Shown: in pieces, positions 1 through 8,391 of the stretch
How positions within the stretch are numbered: position 1 is the first letter of the stretch
Layout of the letters: every line of letters begins with the position of its first letter
Source: Bradyrhizobium lablabi
GTDB lineage: Bacteria > Pseudomonadota > Alphaproteobacteria > Rhizobiales > Xanthobacteraceae
Direction: 5' to 3'
Assembly (NCBI RefSeq): GCF_018129385.1
Contig: NZ_JAFCLN010000009.1
Span: forward strand, 182,856-246,855
DNA length: 64,000 nt
The notes under the pieces: model-generated
Database searches by the model: none
What the model saw: the letters and a program-made list of their open reading frames with translations, nothing else
What the model was told of the DNA's origin: nothing
Position numbers and translations under genes: made by a program

Positions 1-1
1 G

Positions 2-361
2 CTGGATCGTTTTCCGCATCAGCTATCCGGCGGCCAGAAGGCCCGCGTCGGCATCGCGCGCGCGATCGCGCTGCATCCAAAGCTTGTCATCCTCGACGAG
101 CCGACCGCGGCGCTCGATGTCTCCGTGCAGGCGGTGGTGCTCAACCTGTTACAGGACCTCAAGTCGTCGATGGGTATGAGTTATTTGTTTGTCTCCCATG
201 ATTTGAACGTGGTGCGTTTGCTGTGCGATCGTGTCATCGTGATGCGGGCGGGACGAATCGTCGAGCAGGGTAGTTCCGAAAAGGTGCTCGGCGATCCGCA
301 GGACGCCTATACAAAAGAGCTGCTGACGGCGATCCCGCATCCGCCGTTGCCGGTGCATTAA
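2..361 (+). CDS. ABC transporter ATP-binding protein, oligopeptide/dipeptide type (3' end only)
   Basis: The last 119 residues of a nucleotide-binding subunit; the 5' end lies before the window. Visible are the LSGGQ signature (residues 8-12 of the fragment), the Walker B segment LVILDEP, the D-loop ALD and the H-loop SHD, followed by the regulatory tail ending in AIPHPPLPVH. The pattern LSGGQxxRVGIARA and the C-terminal stretch with DPxxxYTKELL are typical of Dpp/Opp-family ATPases (inferred from family knowledge). It drives uptake across the inner membrane with permeases not seen here. It ends 22 bp before the atzG-like gene on the same strand, so the importer probably brings in the substrate of the amidase operon downstream. 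Confidence 0.9.
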   Translation: MDRFPHQLSGGQKARVGIARAIALHPKLVILDEPTAALDVSVQAVVLNLLQDLKSSMGMSYLFVSHDLNVVRLLCDRVIVMRAGRIVEQGSSEKVLGDPQDAYTKELLTAIPHPPLPVH

Positions 362-383
362 GAAGAAACGACGGGGACAAGGC

Positions 384-566
384 ATGGCTAGCGATCCGCT
401 TGACGACTACATCGACGCCGTTGGCAAGGCGATGGCGCTGCCGATGGACGAAAGCTGGCGGCCGGCGGTGAGGGCCAATCTCCAGGTGTCGCTGCGGCTG
501 GCGAAGCTGGTCGACGAATTCCCGCTGCCGGATGAAACCGAGTCGGCCAGTGTCTTCAGCGCCTGA
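384..566 (+). CDS. AtzG-like small amidase partner (DUF4089)
   Basis: A 60-residue acidic protein with the layout of DUF4089/AtzG: one helix around LDDYIDAVGKAMALPMDE and a second around VRANLQVSLRLAKLVDEFPL. In the cyanuric-acid pathway AtzG is a GatC-like subunit that stabilises AtzE; that role is transferred here from the family. The next gene, AtzE-like, begins 7 bp after this stop if its ATG at 574 is used, and an AtzH-like gene follows, so the trio is syntenic with AtzG-AtzE-AtzH and HpxX-HpxY-HpxZ sets. It has no catalytic motifs of its own. The call is supported mainly by size, sequence pattern and position. Confidence 0.75.
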   Translation: MASDPLDDYIDAVGKAMALPMDESWRPAVRANLQVSLRLAKLVDEFPLPDETESASVFSA

Positions 567-573
567 TATCGCA

Positions 574-1968
574 ATGACCGTTTCCGATAATCTGTCCGCC
601 GCCGAGATCGCGCAAGCGGTCGCTAGCCGCAAGATGTCCGCACTTGAGGTGGCCGAAGCCGCGCTGGCGCGAATCGCCAAGCACGATTCCGTTCTCAATT
701 CCTTCACCGACGTCACCGCCGATCGTGCGCGCGCCGCGGCGCGGGCGATCGATACTGCCATCGCGGCCGGCAAAAGCGTCGGTCCGCTCGCGGGCGTGCC
801 CTTTGCCGTCAAGAACCTGTTCGACGTAAAGGGCCTCTCCACCCGCGCGGGCTCAAAGATCAACCGCGACCTGCCGCCTTCGCCGCGCGATGCGACGCTG
901 ATCGAGCGGCTGGAGGCGGCGGGCGCCGTACTGGTCGGCGCGCTCAACATGGGCGAATACGCCTACGACTTCACCGGCGAGAACGTGCATGACGGTCCCT
1001 CGCGCAATCCGCACGATACGACGCGGATGACCGGCGGCTCTTCCGGCGGCTCCGGCAGCGCCGTCGGCGGTGCGCTGGTGCCGCTCGCGCTCGGCTCCGA
1101 CACCAACGGCTCGATCCGGGTGCCGTCGTCGTTCTGCGGCATCTTTGGCCTGAAGCCGACCTATGGGCGGCTGTCGCGCGCGCGCTCTTATCCCTTCGTC
1201 GGCAGTTTCGATCACCTCGGCCCGTTCGCGCGCAACGTCGCCGATCTCGCGCTCGCCTATGACGCGATGCAGGGCCCGGACGCCGCTGATGCTGCCTGCT
1301 CCGCGCGGCCGGTCGAGCCGGTGACGGCGCAGCTCGCGCAAGGCGTTGGCGGTCTGCGCGTCGCGGTGGCCGGCGGCTATTTCCAGAAGAACGTGTTTCC
1401 CGAAGCGCAGGAGGCCGTTGCGCGCGTCGCGAAGGCGCTCGGTGCTACCAACACCATCGAACTTCCCGAGGCTGCGCGCGCCCGCGCCGCCGCCTACATC
1501 ATCACGACGGTCGAAGGCGCCTCGCTGCATCTGGATCGCCTGCGAAAACGGCCGAACGACTTCGATCCGGCGGTGCGCGACCGGTTTATCGCCGGCGCGA
1601 TGATCCCGGGGGTTTATGTCGACAAGGCGCAAAAATTCCGCCGCTGGTACCGCGCCAAGGTGCTGGAAATCTTCAAGTCTGTAGACGTGATCGTGGCGCC
1701 CGCCACGCCATGCGTCGCGCCGAAGCTTGGGCAGGTCAACTTCGTGCTCGACGGCGTCGAACTGCCGGTGCGCGCCAATATCGGCATTCACACCCAACCG
1801 ATCTCCTTCATTGGCCTGCCGGTGGTCGCCGTGCCGGTGCCGCTGGAGCCGATGCCGATCGGTGTGCAGATCATTGCTGCGCCCTGGCGCGAGGACATCG
1901 CGCTGCGCGCGGCGCATGCGCTGGAAAAGATGGGCGTGGCCGCAGCGCCGGCGCCGCGAGGAATTTGA
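574..1968 (+). CDS. atzE: AtzE-family amidohydrolase (1-carboxybiuret hydrolase-like)
   Basis: A 464-residue amidase-signature enzyme. The Ser-cisSer-Lys triad is visible as AVKNLFD (Lys), GGSSGGS (cis-Ser) and SDTNGSIR (Ser nucleophile). AtzE hydrolyses 1-carboxybiuret on the way to allophanate; HpxY-type relatives are linked to oxalurate breakdown, so the exact substrate is uncertain. The frame is open upstream to an ATG at 532 inside the preceding gene, but the ATG at 574 starts just after the AtzG stop and fits the family. The stop at 1966-1968 is followed directly by the AtzH-like ATG at 1970. Allophanate hydrolase lies nearby on the opposite strand, which favours the carboxybiuret/allophanate reading. 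Confidence 0.85.
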   Translation: MTVSDNLSAAEIAQAVASRKMSALEVAEAALARIAKHDSVLNSFTDVTADRARAAARAIDTAIAAGKSVGPLAGVPFAVKNLFDVKGLSTRAGSKINRDLPPSPRDATLIERLEAAGAVLVGALNMGEYAYDFTGENVHDGPSRNPHDTTRMTGGSSGGSGSAVGGALVPLALGSDTNGSIRVPSSFCGIFGLKPTYGRLSRARSYPFVGSFDHLGPFARNVADLALAYDAMQGPDAADAACSARPVEPVTAQLAQGVGGLRVAVAGGYFQKNVFPEAQEAVARVAKALGATNTIELPEAARARAAAYIITTVEGASLHLDRLRKRPNDFDPAVRDRFIAGAMIPGVYVDKAQKFRRWYRAKVLEIFKSVDVIVAPATPCVAPKLGQVNFVLDGVELPVRANIGIHTQPISFIGLPVVAVPVPLEPMPIGVQIIAAPWREDIALRAAHALEKMGVAAAPAPRGI

Positions 1969-1969
1969 A

Positions 1970-2362
1970 ATGGAAATCGACCTGCCCGACGTGCTCGCCG
2001 AAGTCACCGCGCAATTCGCGCGCTATGAGGCGGCGCTCGTCAGTAACGACGTTGCCGTGCTCGACGAGCTCTTTCGCAATGACAAGCGAACGCTGCGCTA
2101 CGGCATCGGCGAAAATCTCTACGGCTATGAGGCCATCATGGCCTTCCGCGCAGCGCGATCGCCAGTTGGATTGATGCGCAAGACCGACAAGACCCTGATA
2201 ACGACCTATGGCCGCGATACGGCAGTGGCTTCAACGCTGTTCTATCGCGACGCGTGGGCCGGCAGCAAAGTCGGTCGGCAGATGCAGACCTGGATACGAT
2301 TTGCCGAAGGATGGCGGATCGTCGCCGCCCATGTCAGCATCATCGATGAACCGAAGACCTGA
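1970..2362 (+). CDS. hpxZ: AtzH/HpxZ-like protein (DUF3225)
   Basis: A 130-residue protein of the SnoaL/NTF2-like fold, recognisable from MEIDLPDVLAEVTAQFARYE, the central LDELFRNDKRTLRYGIGENLYG and the end WRIVAAHVSI. This matches AtzH/HpxZ proteins, which always travel with AtzE-type amidases. AtzH has been reported to act as an amidohydrolase on 1,3-dicarboxyurea; whether this copy does is not shown by the sequence. A good ribosome-binding site (GAGGAATTTGAA) overlaps the end of the amidase gene, so the two are translationally linked. The gene is followed after 18 bp by a GntR regulator. Confidence 0.8.
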   Translation: MEIDLPDVLAEVTAQFARYEAALVSNDVAVLDELFRNDKRTLRYGIGENLYGYEAIMAFRAARSPVGLMRKTDKTLITTYGRDTAVASTLFYRDAWAGSKVGRQMQTWIRFAEGWRIVAAHVSIIDEPKT

Positions 2363-2380
2363 GGGCAGGGATCGCAAGGC

Positions 2381-3118
2381 ATGAGTCTCGACGACCTCCC
2401 GGCAGGCAGTTTGCAACGGAGCGGCGCAGCGGCCGATCCGGTGGTCCGTCGCGTCGACCGTGCCTCTCCGCAGCAGGCAAAAATCACCCGCGCCGAAGAG
2501 TTGCGGTTGCAGCTTGCCGACGAAATCGTCCGTGGCACGCTGGCGCCGGGCGCGCCGCTCGACGAGACCGACCTCGCGCGGCGTTTTTCCGTATCGCGCA
2601 CGCCGGTGCGCGAGGCGCTGCGGCAGCTCGCGGCGAGCGGGCTCGTCGAAGCGCGCGCCCATCGCGGCGCGGTGGTGGCGCGGCCGACGCTGGACCGGCT
2701 GACCGGGATGTTCGAGGCGATGGCCGAGCTGGAGGCGATTTGTGCTGCGCTGGCCGCCGAGCGGATGCCGGCCGCCGATCGCGCGCGGCTGGAGGCGATC
2801 CACGAGGAACTGCGCGTGCTGAGCCATGCCGGCAATCCCGAACGCTTCCACGAGGTCAACGAGCGGTTTCACAATGCGATCTATGCCGGCTCGCAGAACG
2901 CCTATATCGCCGAAATGACCCTGGCGACGCGCGTGCGCGTGCAACCCTTCCGCCGCGCCCAGTTCCGCAATCTCGGGCGTCTCGCCAAATCGCACGCCGA
3001 GCACGACCGCGTCGTGGTCGCCATCATGCGCGGCGACAAGACCGGCGCGGCGGCTGCGATGCGCGCGCATATCGAGCTGGTGCGCGGCGAGTACGAGATC
3101 TACGCGGTGTCGGTGTAG
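2381..3118 (+). CDS. GntR family transcriptional regulator, FadR/FCD subfamily
   Basis: A 245-residue regulator. An N-terminal winged helix (about residues 38-105) contains the characteristic LDETDLARRFSVSRTPVREAL stretch and GLVEARAHRGAVV wing. The rest is an all-helical FCD effector domain with metal/ligand-binding acidic and histidine residues (around ERFHEVNERFHNAIY and KSHAEHDRVV). FCD regulators usually repress neighbouring catabolic genes until a small carboxylate binds. Position at the end of the AtzG-E-H operon and next to the converging allophanate hydrolase gene suggests it controls ureido-compound use. A repeat of family A follows at 3130-3217. Confidence 0.88.
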   Translation: MSLDDLPAGSLQRSGAAADPVVRRVDRASPQQAKITRAEELRLQLADEIVRGTLAPGAPLDETDLARRFSVSRTPVREALRQLAASGLVEARAHRGAVVARPTLDRLTGMFEAMAELEAICAALAAERMPAADRARLEAIHEELRVLSHAGNPERFHEVNERFHNAIYAGSQNAYIAEMTLATRVRVQPFRRAQFRNLGRLAKSHAEHDRVVVAIMRGDKTGAAAAMRAHIELVRGEYEIYAVSV

Positions 3119-3129
3119 GTGTTTCTCTC

Positions 3130-3217
3130 CGTCATTGCGAGGAGCATAGCGACGAAGCAATCCAGCTTTCTCGCCGCGGAGATAAAGCTGGATTGCTTCG
3201 CTTCGCTCGCAATGACG
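3130..3217. repeat. Palindromic intergenic repeat, family A
   Basis: An 88-bp near-perfect inverted repeat. The outer arms are CGTCATTGCGAG and CTCGCAATGACG and the inner arms contain AAGCAATCCAGCTTT and AAAGCTGGATTGCTTCG. It lies between the converging GntR and allophanate hydrolase genes. The same family occurs at 19641, 19881, 21434 and 45574. It may act as a bidirectional mRNA end or nucleoid-protein site. Confidence 0.9.
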
Positions 3218-3224
3218 GCTGACG

Positions 3225-5057
3225 CTACACCGCCGCCTTTTCCTTCATGAACGCGCGCCAGCCGCCATAGGAGGAAATGTCGCGAGCGCCGTAGATCTCG
3301 GCGGGCTCGACGATAAAGCCTTTCACCCCGCGGCCATCACTCAGCCTGATCGTACCGATCGACAGCGGCGGCGGTATCGCGGCGACGAATTTTCCGAACG
3401 CAGCCGCCGACAGCGCCCAGAGTTCGAGTTTGATCGTCGAGCCCGTGCCTTGCTCGACGCGCAGCATGCCGGGCTTTGGCGGCGTCGTATCGAGCGCGTA
3501 GAGCCTGTAATCGGGCGCGGTGCTCGCTTCTTCCAGCAGCCGTCCGCCAAGCGCCAGCAATTCACCGTTCAGCGCCATGCCTGACAAATGCGCGCCGACC
3601 ACCGCGATCGCGATTTCGTCGTCATGGGCCGCGTTCGGTAGCGGCGCCAGTATTGGTTGCTTCACGCCCCTGGCGCCGACCGGAAGTCCCGTGCCGGCGT
3701 GGAACGCTCGGCCGATGCCGGCGAGCATGGCATCCTTGCCGGCGGGCGCCAGCAGTGTGATGCCGAACGGAATGCCGTCGGCACGGATCGAAGCCGGCAA
3801 TGCGAGGCCGCAGAGATCGAGCAGGTTGACGAAATTGGTGTAGGTGCCAAGCCGGCTGTTGAGCTCGATTGGGTTGGCCAGCACCTGCGCGGTGGAATAG
3901 GCGGTCGGCGCGGTCGGCAGCACGATCGCATCGATACCGGCAAACGTGCGTTCGGCGGTCTGCCGCAGCCCCTGCAGGCGATAGAGCGCCGCAAAGGTGT
4001 CGGCTGCTGTCAGCCGCGAGCCTGCCGCGGTGATCTCGCGCGTCACGGGATGGATTGCATCGGGCGACGATGCCAGCAGGTCGCGAATGACAAGATAGCG
4101 CTCGGCGACCCATGGACCTTCGTAGAGCAGCCGCGCCGTTTCATAGAACGGCTCGAGATCGAACTCGACCAACTCCGCGCCGAGCGAGGCCCAGCGCTTC
4201 ATCGCTTCGCCATAGGCCTTCTCCGAATGCTTGTCGCCGAAGAAAATCAGTTGCCCGTTGCGGGGAACGCCCAGCCGGAGCTTTGCAGGAAACGCCGTCA
4301 TTTCCGCGAGCGGCCGCTCGCGCGAAAACGGATCGGCCTTGTCGGAGCCGGCCATCACCTTCAGCGCGGCCATCGCATCGTCGACGGTGAGCGAGAACAC
4401 CGAGATGCAATCGAGCGTGCGGCACGCCGGCACCAACCCGGCGTTCGAGATCAGGCCGAGGCTCGGCTTGAGGCCGACAATGTTGTTGAGCATCGCCGGC
4501 ACGCGGCCGCTTCCCGCGGTGTCGGTGCCGAGCGCGAGCGGCACGAGGCCCGCCGACACCGCGACGGCCGATCCCGAACTCGATCCGCCCGGAACGAGAT
4601 CGCCGCGCATCGGATTCCTGGGAATGCCATAGGGCGAGCGCACGCCGACGAGGCCGGTGGCGAACTGGTCGAGATTGGTCTTGCCGATGACGATGGCGCC
4701 GGCCGCGCGCAGTTTTGCCACCGCCGTCGAGTCCTGCGCGGGCATGTAGGAGAAGGCCGGGCAGGCTGCGGTGGTCGCAAGACCTTGCGCGTCGATATTG
4801 TCCTTGACCGCAACGGGGACGCCGAACAGCGGCAGTGTTGCGGCATCCTTCTTCGCCAGCGCTTCGGCTTCCGCCAGCGCGTCCTTTTTATCGCGCAGCG
4901 AAATGAAGATCGCGGGATCGTTATGGTCGCGGATGCGCTGAAAGCTGCGCGCCACGGTCTCTACGGGCGACGCGGTACCGGCGCGGTGGGCGGCGATAAT
5001 CTCGGCTACGGTCTCGGTCAATGAACGCCCCTTCAACGCGGAATCTTGCCTGATCAA
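3225..5057 (-). CDS. atzF: Allophanate hydrolase
   Basis: A 610-residue protein, matching the roughly 600 residues of AtzF. The N-terminal amidase domain (about 1-450) carries VAVKDNID (Lys), GGSSSGS (cis-Ser) and GTDTAGSGR (nucleophile Ser). The C-terminal domain (about 470-610; IAVVGAHLSGMALNGEL to YGGWRAFM) is the second domain specific to allophanate hydrolases. It converts allophanate to ammonia and carbon dioxide in the cytoplasm. The start is uncertain: the TTG at 5057 is the longest option, but a TTG at 5021 has a better ribosome-binding site (AAGGGG, 6 nt away) and would give 598 residues. It faces the AtzG-E-H operon and completes that pathway. Confidence 0.9.
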   Translation of the reverse strand: MIRQDSALKGRSLTETVAEIIAAHRAGTASPVETVARSFQRIRDHNDPAIFISLRDKKDALAEAEALAKKDAATLPLFGVPVAVKDNIDAQGLATTAACPAFSYMPAQDSTAVAKLRAAGAIVIGKTNLDQFATGLVGVRSPYGIPRNPMRGDLVPGGSSSGSAVAVSAGLVPLALGTDTAGSGRVPAMLNNIVGLKPSLGLISNAGLVPACRTLDCISVFSLTVDDAMAALKVMAGSDKADPFSRERPLAEMTAFPAKLRLGVPRNGQLIFFGDKHSEKAYGEAMKRWASLGAELVEFDLEPFYETARLLYEGPWVAERYLVIRDLLASSPDAIHPVTREITAAGSRLTAADTFAALYRLQGLRQTAERTFAGIDAIVLPTAPTAYSTAQVLANPIELNSRLGTYTNFVNLLDLCGLALPASIRADGIPFGITLLAPAGKDAMLAGIGRAFHAGTGLPVGARGVKQPILAPLPNAAHDDEIAIAVVGAHLSGMALNGELLALGGRLLEEASTAPDYRLYALDTTPPKPGMLRVEQGTGSTIKLELWALSAAAFGKFVAAIPPPLSIGTIRLSDGRGVKGFIVEPAEIYGARDISSYGGWRAFMKEKAAV

Positions 5058-5220
5058 CGAAGCAAGCGATGTGCCATTGTGTACATCGATAGAGCGAAAC
5101 CGGATTTGTCAAATAAGACAGACTTTACAGCCAATTATCAGAAAAAATGGCACGCGCCGCGCGCATTTCCGCAAGCATGCTTGCACAATTATTCAGCAGA
5201 GCAGGCCGGCAGCCCCTGGC

Positions 5221-5760
5221 TCAGGTAAAGCCGGAGAGAATCCGCAGCAATTGCTCGCGGTTCTCCTTGCCGATCTTCTCGGCGACATGCCGCTCGTGCT
5301 CGGCGGCAAGCAGTTTGAACTGCCGCAGCGACACGGTCCCCTGCGCGGTCAAATGCAGCGCATGCGATCGCCGGTCGGTCCTTGAGCGGATGCGTTTCAC
5401 CAGCTTGCGGTCTTCGAGGCTGTCGAGCAGATGCACCAGCCGGGCGCGCTCGATGCCGAGCCGCTGCGCCACCGCCATCTGGCTGAGGCCGGGATTGGCG
5501 CCGATCACCGTCAGCACTGAATATTGCGTCGGCGTGATGTCGACGGCGGCGAGCGTGCGGATGAAATCCTGAAAGATCCAGAGCTGGAAGCGCCGCACCG
5601 CATAGCCGGCATGGCCAAGCAGCCCGTCGAGTTCGATCGCGCTGCTGTTGTCCGTCGGACGAGGCTTGCCGCCCGCCCGACGTTTTGCGCCGGAGTTTTT
5701 CGGGATTTTCAACGTCGCCTGGGTCGCCCGGTTGGACAAATCATTTCTCCAGCATCGCAT
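5221..5760 (-). CDS. MarR family transcriptional regulator of the feruloyl-CoA synthase gene
   Basis: A 179-residue MarR protein with an N-terminal low-complexity tail (about 1-40) and the winged helix-turn-helix at LAAVDITPTQYSVLTVIGAN, GLSQMAVAQRLGIERARLVHLLD and wing RTDRRSHALHLT. The reading frame extends upstream to 5871, but that would cover the palindromes at 5793-5829; the ATG at 5760 leaves them free as an operator, so I chose it. It is divergent from feruloyl-CoA synthase, as FerR/HcaR-type regulators are from hydroxycinnamate genes. By analogy the inducer would be a hydroxycinnamoyl-CoA thioester. Confidence 0.85.
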   Translation of the reverse strand: MRCWRNDLSNRATQATLKIPKNSGAKRRAGGKPRPTDNSSAIELDGLLGHAGYAVRRFQLWIFQDFIRTLAAVDITPTQYSVLTVIGANPGLSQMAVAQRLGIERARLVHLLDSLEDRKLVKRIRSRTDRRSHALHLTAQGTVSLRQFKLLAAEHERHVAEKIGKENREQLLRILSGFT

Positions 5761-5792
5761 CCAATGTAGCGGAGCAGGACGAAGAGGGAAAG

Positions 5793-5829
5793 ATTGTTGC
5801 TGACGACAACAATTGTTCGAATGAACAAT
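5793..5829. promoter_or_regulatory. Overlapping inverted repeats, probable MarR operator
   Basis: Two inverted repeats share a half-site: ATTGTTG-N7-CAACAAT (5793-5813) and ATTGTTC-GAAT-GAACAAT (5812-5829). Both arms are perfect 7-mers. They lie between the divergent MarR gene and feruloyl-CoA synthase, AT-rich in a GC-rich background, as expected for MarR dimers covering a promoter. Confidence 0.7.
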
Positions 5830-5908
5830 ATGCCCGGAGCGGCCCGCAAGAGGCTGCGACGATGGCTGCACCGCCTGCGGTCATTGAGGAGCACGAGGAG
5901 GAAGCCCG

Positions 5909-7774
5909 ATGACGACATCAGCCGTTGTCAGCCGCGACAATTCCGACACGCCGTTCGCAACGCCCTCGATCGTGGCTATCAGCCGCGCCGACGGCAGCAT
6001 CTTGCTGCGCTCGACGGTGCCGCTCGGCGAATACGCGCGATGCGTCGGCGACTGGCTGGAGCATTGGGCGCGCGAAACGCCGGATCGGGTCTTTCTCGGC
6101 GAGCGCGGCAATATCGATACGCCATGGACGACCGTTTCGTACCGGGACACGCTGCGGCAGGTGCGTTCGATCGCATCGTGGATTCTGGCGCAAGGACTGA
6201 GCGCCGAACGTCCGCTGGTCATCCTCTCCGACAACAGCATCGATCACGCGCTGCTGGCGCTGGCGGCGATGCACGCCGGCGTGCCCTCGGCCGCGATCTC
6301 GCCGGCCTATTCGCTGATGTCCAAAGACTTCGACAAGCTGAAGAGCATGATCGGCCTGCTCGAGCCGGGCGCGATCTATGTTTCCGGCATAAAGCCGTTC
6401 GCATCGGCACTGGCGGCGATCAAGCCACTGCATCACGCAAAGATCGTCAGCGGCAATGCCGGCGATGATGATGCCATCCCATTCGCCGCGATTGCTTCAA
6501 CGCCGGAGACACCCGACGTCGCAAAAGCCTTTGCGGCGGTGACGCCTGATACGATCGCAAAATTCCTGTTCACCTCGGGCTCGACCGGCACGCCGAAGGC
6601 CGTCATCAACACCCAGCGCATGCTGACCTCGAGCCAGCAGGCCAAGGCGCAGACGTGGTCATTCCTCGATGCGTCGCACAACGATCTCGTGATCCTCGAC
6701 TGGCTGCCATGGAGCCACACCTTTGGCGCCAACCACAATTTCAACCTGGTGCTGCGCAACGGCGGCTCGCTCTATATCGACGGCGGCAAGCCGGCGCCCG
6801 GGCTGTTTGCAACCTCGCTCGCCAATCTGCGCAGCGTGACGCCGACGGTCTATTTCAACGTGCCGCGCGGTTTTGACATGCTGATCGCGGCGCTGCGGGG
6901 CGACGACGAACTACGCCGGAAGTTTTTCGCCGAGGTGAGGTTCGCCTTCTATGCCGGCGCGGCGCTGCCGCAGAATCTGTGGGACGCGCTGGAGGAACTC
7001 TCGATCAAGACCGTCGGCCGCGCGCTGCCGATGGTGTCGGCCTGGGGCTCCACCGAGACCTCACCACTGGCGGCCGATTGCCATTTCCTGGCCGAGCGAT
7101 CCGGCAATATCGGCGTGCCGATTCCGGGCACCGAGCTGAAGCTGGTTCCATCGGGCGATAAGCTGGAAGTGCGGGTGCGCGGGCCCAACGTCACGCCGGG
7201 TTACTGGAAGGCGCCGGAGCTCACCGCGCAGGCGTTCGACGAAGAGGGATTTTATCTGATCGGCGATGCCGTGAAATTCGCGGACCCCATGCGGCCCGGG
7301 CTAGGCCTGTTCTTCGACGGCCGCGTCGCGGAAGACTTCAAGCTCAATTCCGGCACCTGGGTCAGCGTCGGCACGCTGCGGGTGGCCGGCATCGCCGCGC
7401 TGGCGCCGCTGGCGCAGGATATCGTCGTGACCGGCCATGGCGGCGACGAGGTGCGCTTCCTGGTGTTTGCGAACATCGTCGCCTGCCGCGCGCATGCAGG
7501 CTTGCCCGAGAGCGCAAGCGCGGATGAGGCGATCGCGCACGAAAAGGTCCGCAGCGCGATCGGGCAGGGGCTTGCGAGGCTAAAGGCGCAAAGCGGCAAC
7601 TCGTCGGGCCACGCCACGCGCGCATTGCTGCTCGCCGAGCCGGCTTCGGTCGACGGCGGCGAGATCACCGACAAGGGCTACATCAACCAGCGCGCGGTGC
7701 TGACGCGGCGGGCCGCTGCGGTGGCGATTCTGGATGACCACAAATCCGCCGCGTGGATCGGCTGCGCGGGCTAA
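5909..7774 (+). CDS. fcs: Feruloyl-CoA synthase (hydroxycinnamate-CoA ligase)
   Basis: A 621-residue member of the AMP-forming acyl-CoA synthetase family. The AMP-binding P-loop LFTSGSTGTPKA is near residues 218-229, the SAWGSTETSP motif (A5-like) near 375, and LIGDAVKF near 450. The N-terminal part with LERGxxDTPWTTVSYRDTL-like sequence and the total length match bacterial feruloyl-CoA synthases rather than acetate or long-chain acyl ligases. It would activate ferulate, coumarate or caffeate with ATP and CoA. A strong ribosome-binding site (GAGGAGGAAG) precedes the ATG. The hydratase/lyase and vanillin dehydrogenase that normally follow are not in this window. Confidence 0.83.
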   Translation: MTTSAVVSRDNSDTPFATPSIVAISRADGSILLRSTVPLGEYARCVGDWLEHWARETPDRVFLGERGNIDTPWTTVSYRDTLRQVRSIASWILAQGLSAERPLVILSDNSIDHALLALAAMHAGVPSAAISPAYSLMSKDFDKLKSMIGLLEPGAIYVSGIKPFASALAAIKPLHHAKIVSGNAGDDDAIPFAAIASTPETPDVAKAFAAVTPDTIAKFLFTSGSTGTPKAVINTQRMLTSSQQAKAQTWSFLDASHNDLVILDWLPWSHTFGANHNFNLVLRNGGSLYIDGGKPAPGLFATSLANLRSVTPTVYFNVPRGFDMLIAALRGDDELRRKFFAEVRFAFYAGAALPQNLWDALEELSIKTVGRALPMVSAWGSTETSPLAADCHFLAERSGNIGVPIPGTELKLVPSGDKLEVRVRGPNVTPGYWKAPELTAQAFDEEGFYLIGDAVKFADPMRPGLGLFFDGRVAEDFKLNSGTWVSVGTLRVAGIAALAPLAQDIVVTGHGGDEVRFLVFANIVACRAHAGLPESASADEAIAHEKVRSAIGQGLARLKAQSGNSSGHATRALLLAEPASVDGGEITDKGYINQRAVLTRRAAAVAILDDHKSAAWIGCAG

Positions 7775-8292
7775 TCCTCGTCCGCCCCGTCGCCAACGCC
7801 CTTCACGGCATCGAGGTTGCCGTGAACTCGTTGCAGCAGTCCGATCAGCGTGTCGCGCTCCTGCCTGCTCAGGCAGGACAACAGGCGCCGTTCGCGTTCG
7901 AGCGCGACCTTGATGACGTGATCATGGGTCGTCCACCCCTTCGATGTCAGCGAGATCGCATGCGTGCGCCCGTCCTGCCCGGGCTTGATGCTGACGAGTC
8001 CTTCGTCCTGCATCACCGCAAGCGTCCGGCTGACCGGCCCCTTGTCAAAGCCGATGACCTGGCAGATGCGCGAGGCGGAGATGCCGGGCTCGATCGCGAG
8101 CTGTGACAGGATGCGCCACTGCGTGACGTTGACGCCAAACCGCTTCTGGTAGGTCACGGTCGCGCTGTTGGAGAGCTTGTTGCCGATGAAGGTGATGAGG
8201 GCCGGCACATAGCGGTCGAGATCGAGGATCTTGCCGCCGCCCTTGCCCGTTCTGCCCGAGGGCGTCCCGCGTGCCTGCCTCGCTCTGCCCAT
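7771..8292 (-). CDS. MarR family transcriptional regulator
   Basis: A 173-residue MarR regulator whose 3' end overlaps the converging feruloyl-CoA synthase gene by 4 bp. The DNA-binding core reads VTQWRILSQLAIEPGISASRICQVIGFDKGPVSRTLAVMQDEGLV, with wing DGRTHAISLT. The open frame extends to 8376, but the ATG at 8292 gives a normal MarR length with a short basic tail (MGRARQARG). The gene is unrelated in detail to the MarR at 5221. Its target is not evident; candidates are the ligase gene or the NDH-2 gene immediately upstream on the same strand. Confidence 0.82.
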   Translation of the reverse strand: MGRARQARGTPSGRTGKGGGKILDLDRYVPALITFIGNKLSNSATVTYQKRFGVNVTQWRILSQLAIEPGISASRICQVIGFDKGPVSRTLAVMQDEGLVSIKPGQDGRTHAISLTSKGWTTHDHVIKVALERERRLLSCLSRQERDTLIGLLQRVHGNLDAVKGVGDGADED

Positions 8293-8391
8293 GCCGGTGA
8301 ACCGCCCCGATTCCGCGCGCCGAATCCGCTCCGGCGGCCTCAAGCAGTGATAGAGACAGGGCCTGCGGTTCGGCAAGGTCCGATTGCGGCT

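Noticed and set aside
5761..5871. N-terminal extension of the MarR protein
   Set aside because: It would cover the operator palindromes and has unnatural composition (SNNCCRQQQ); the ATG at 5760 is better.
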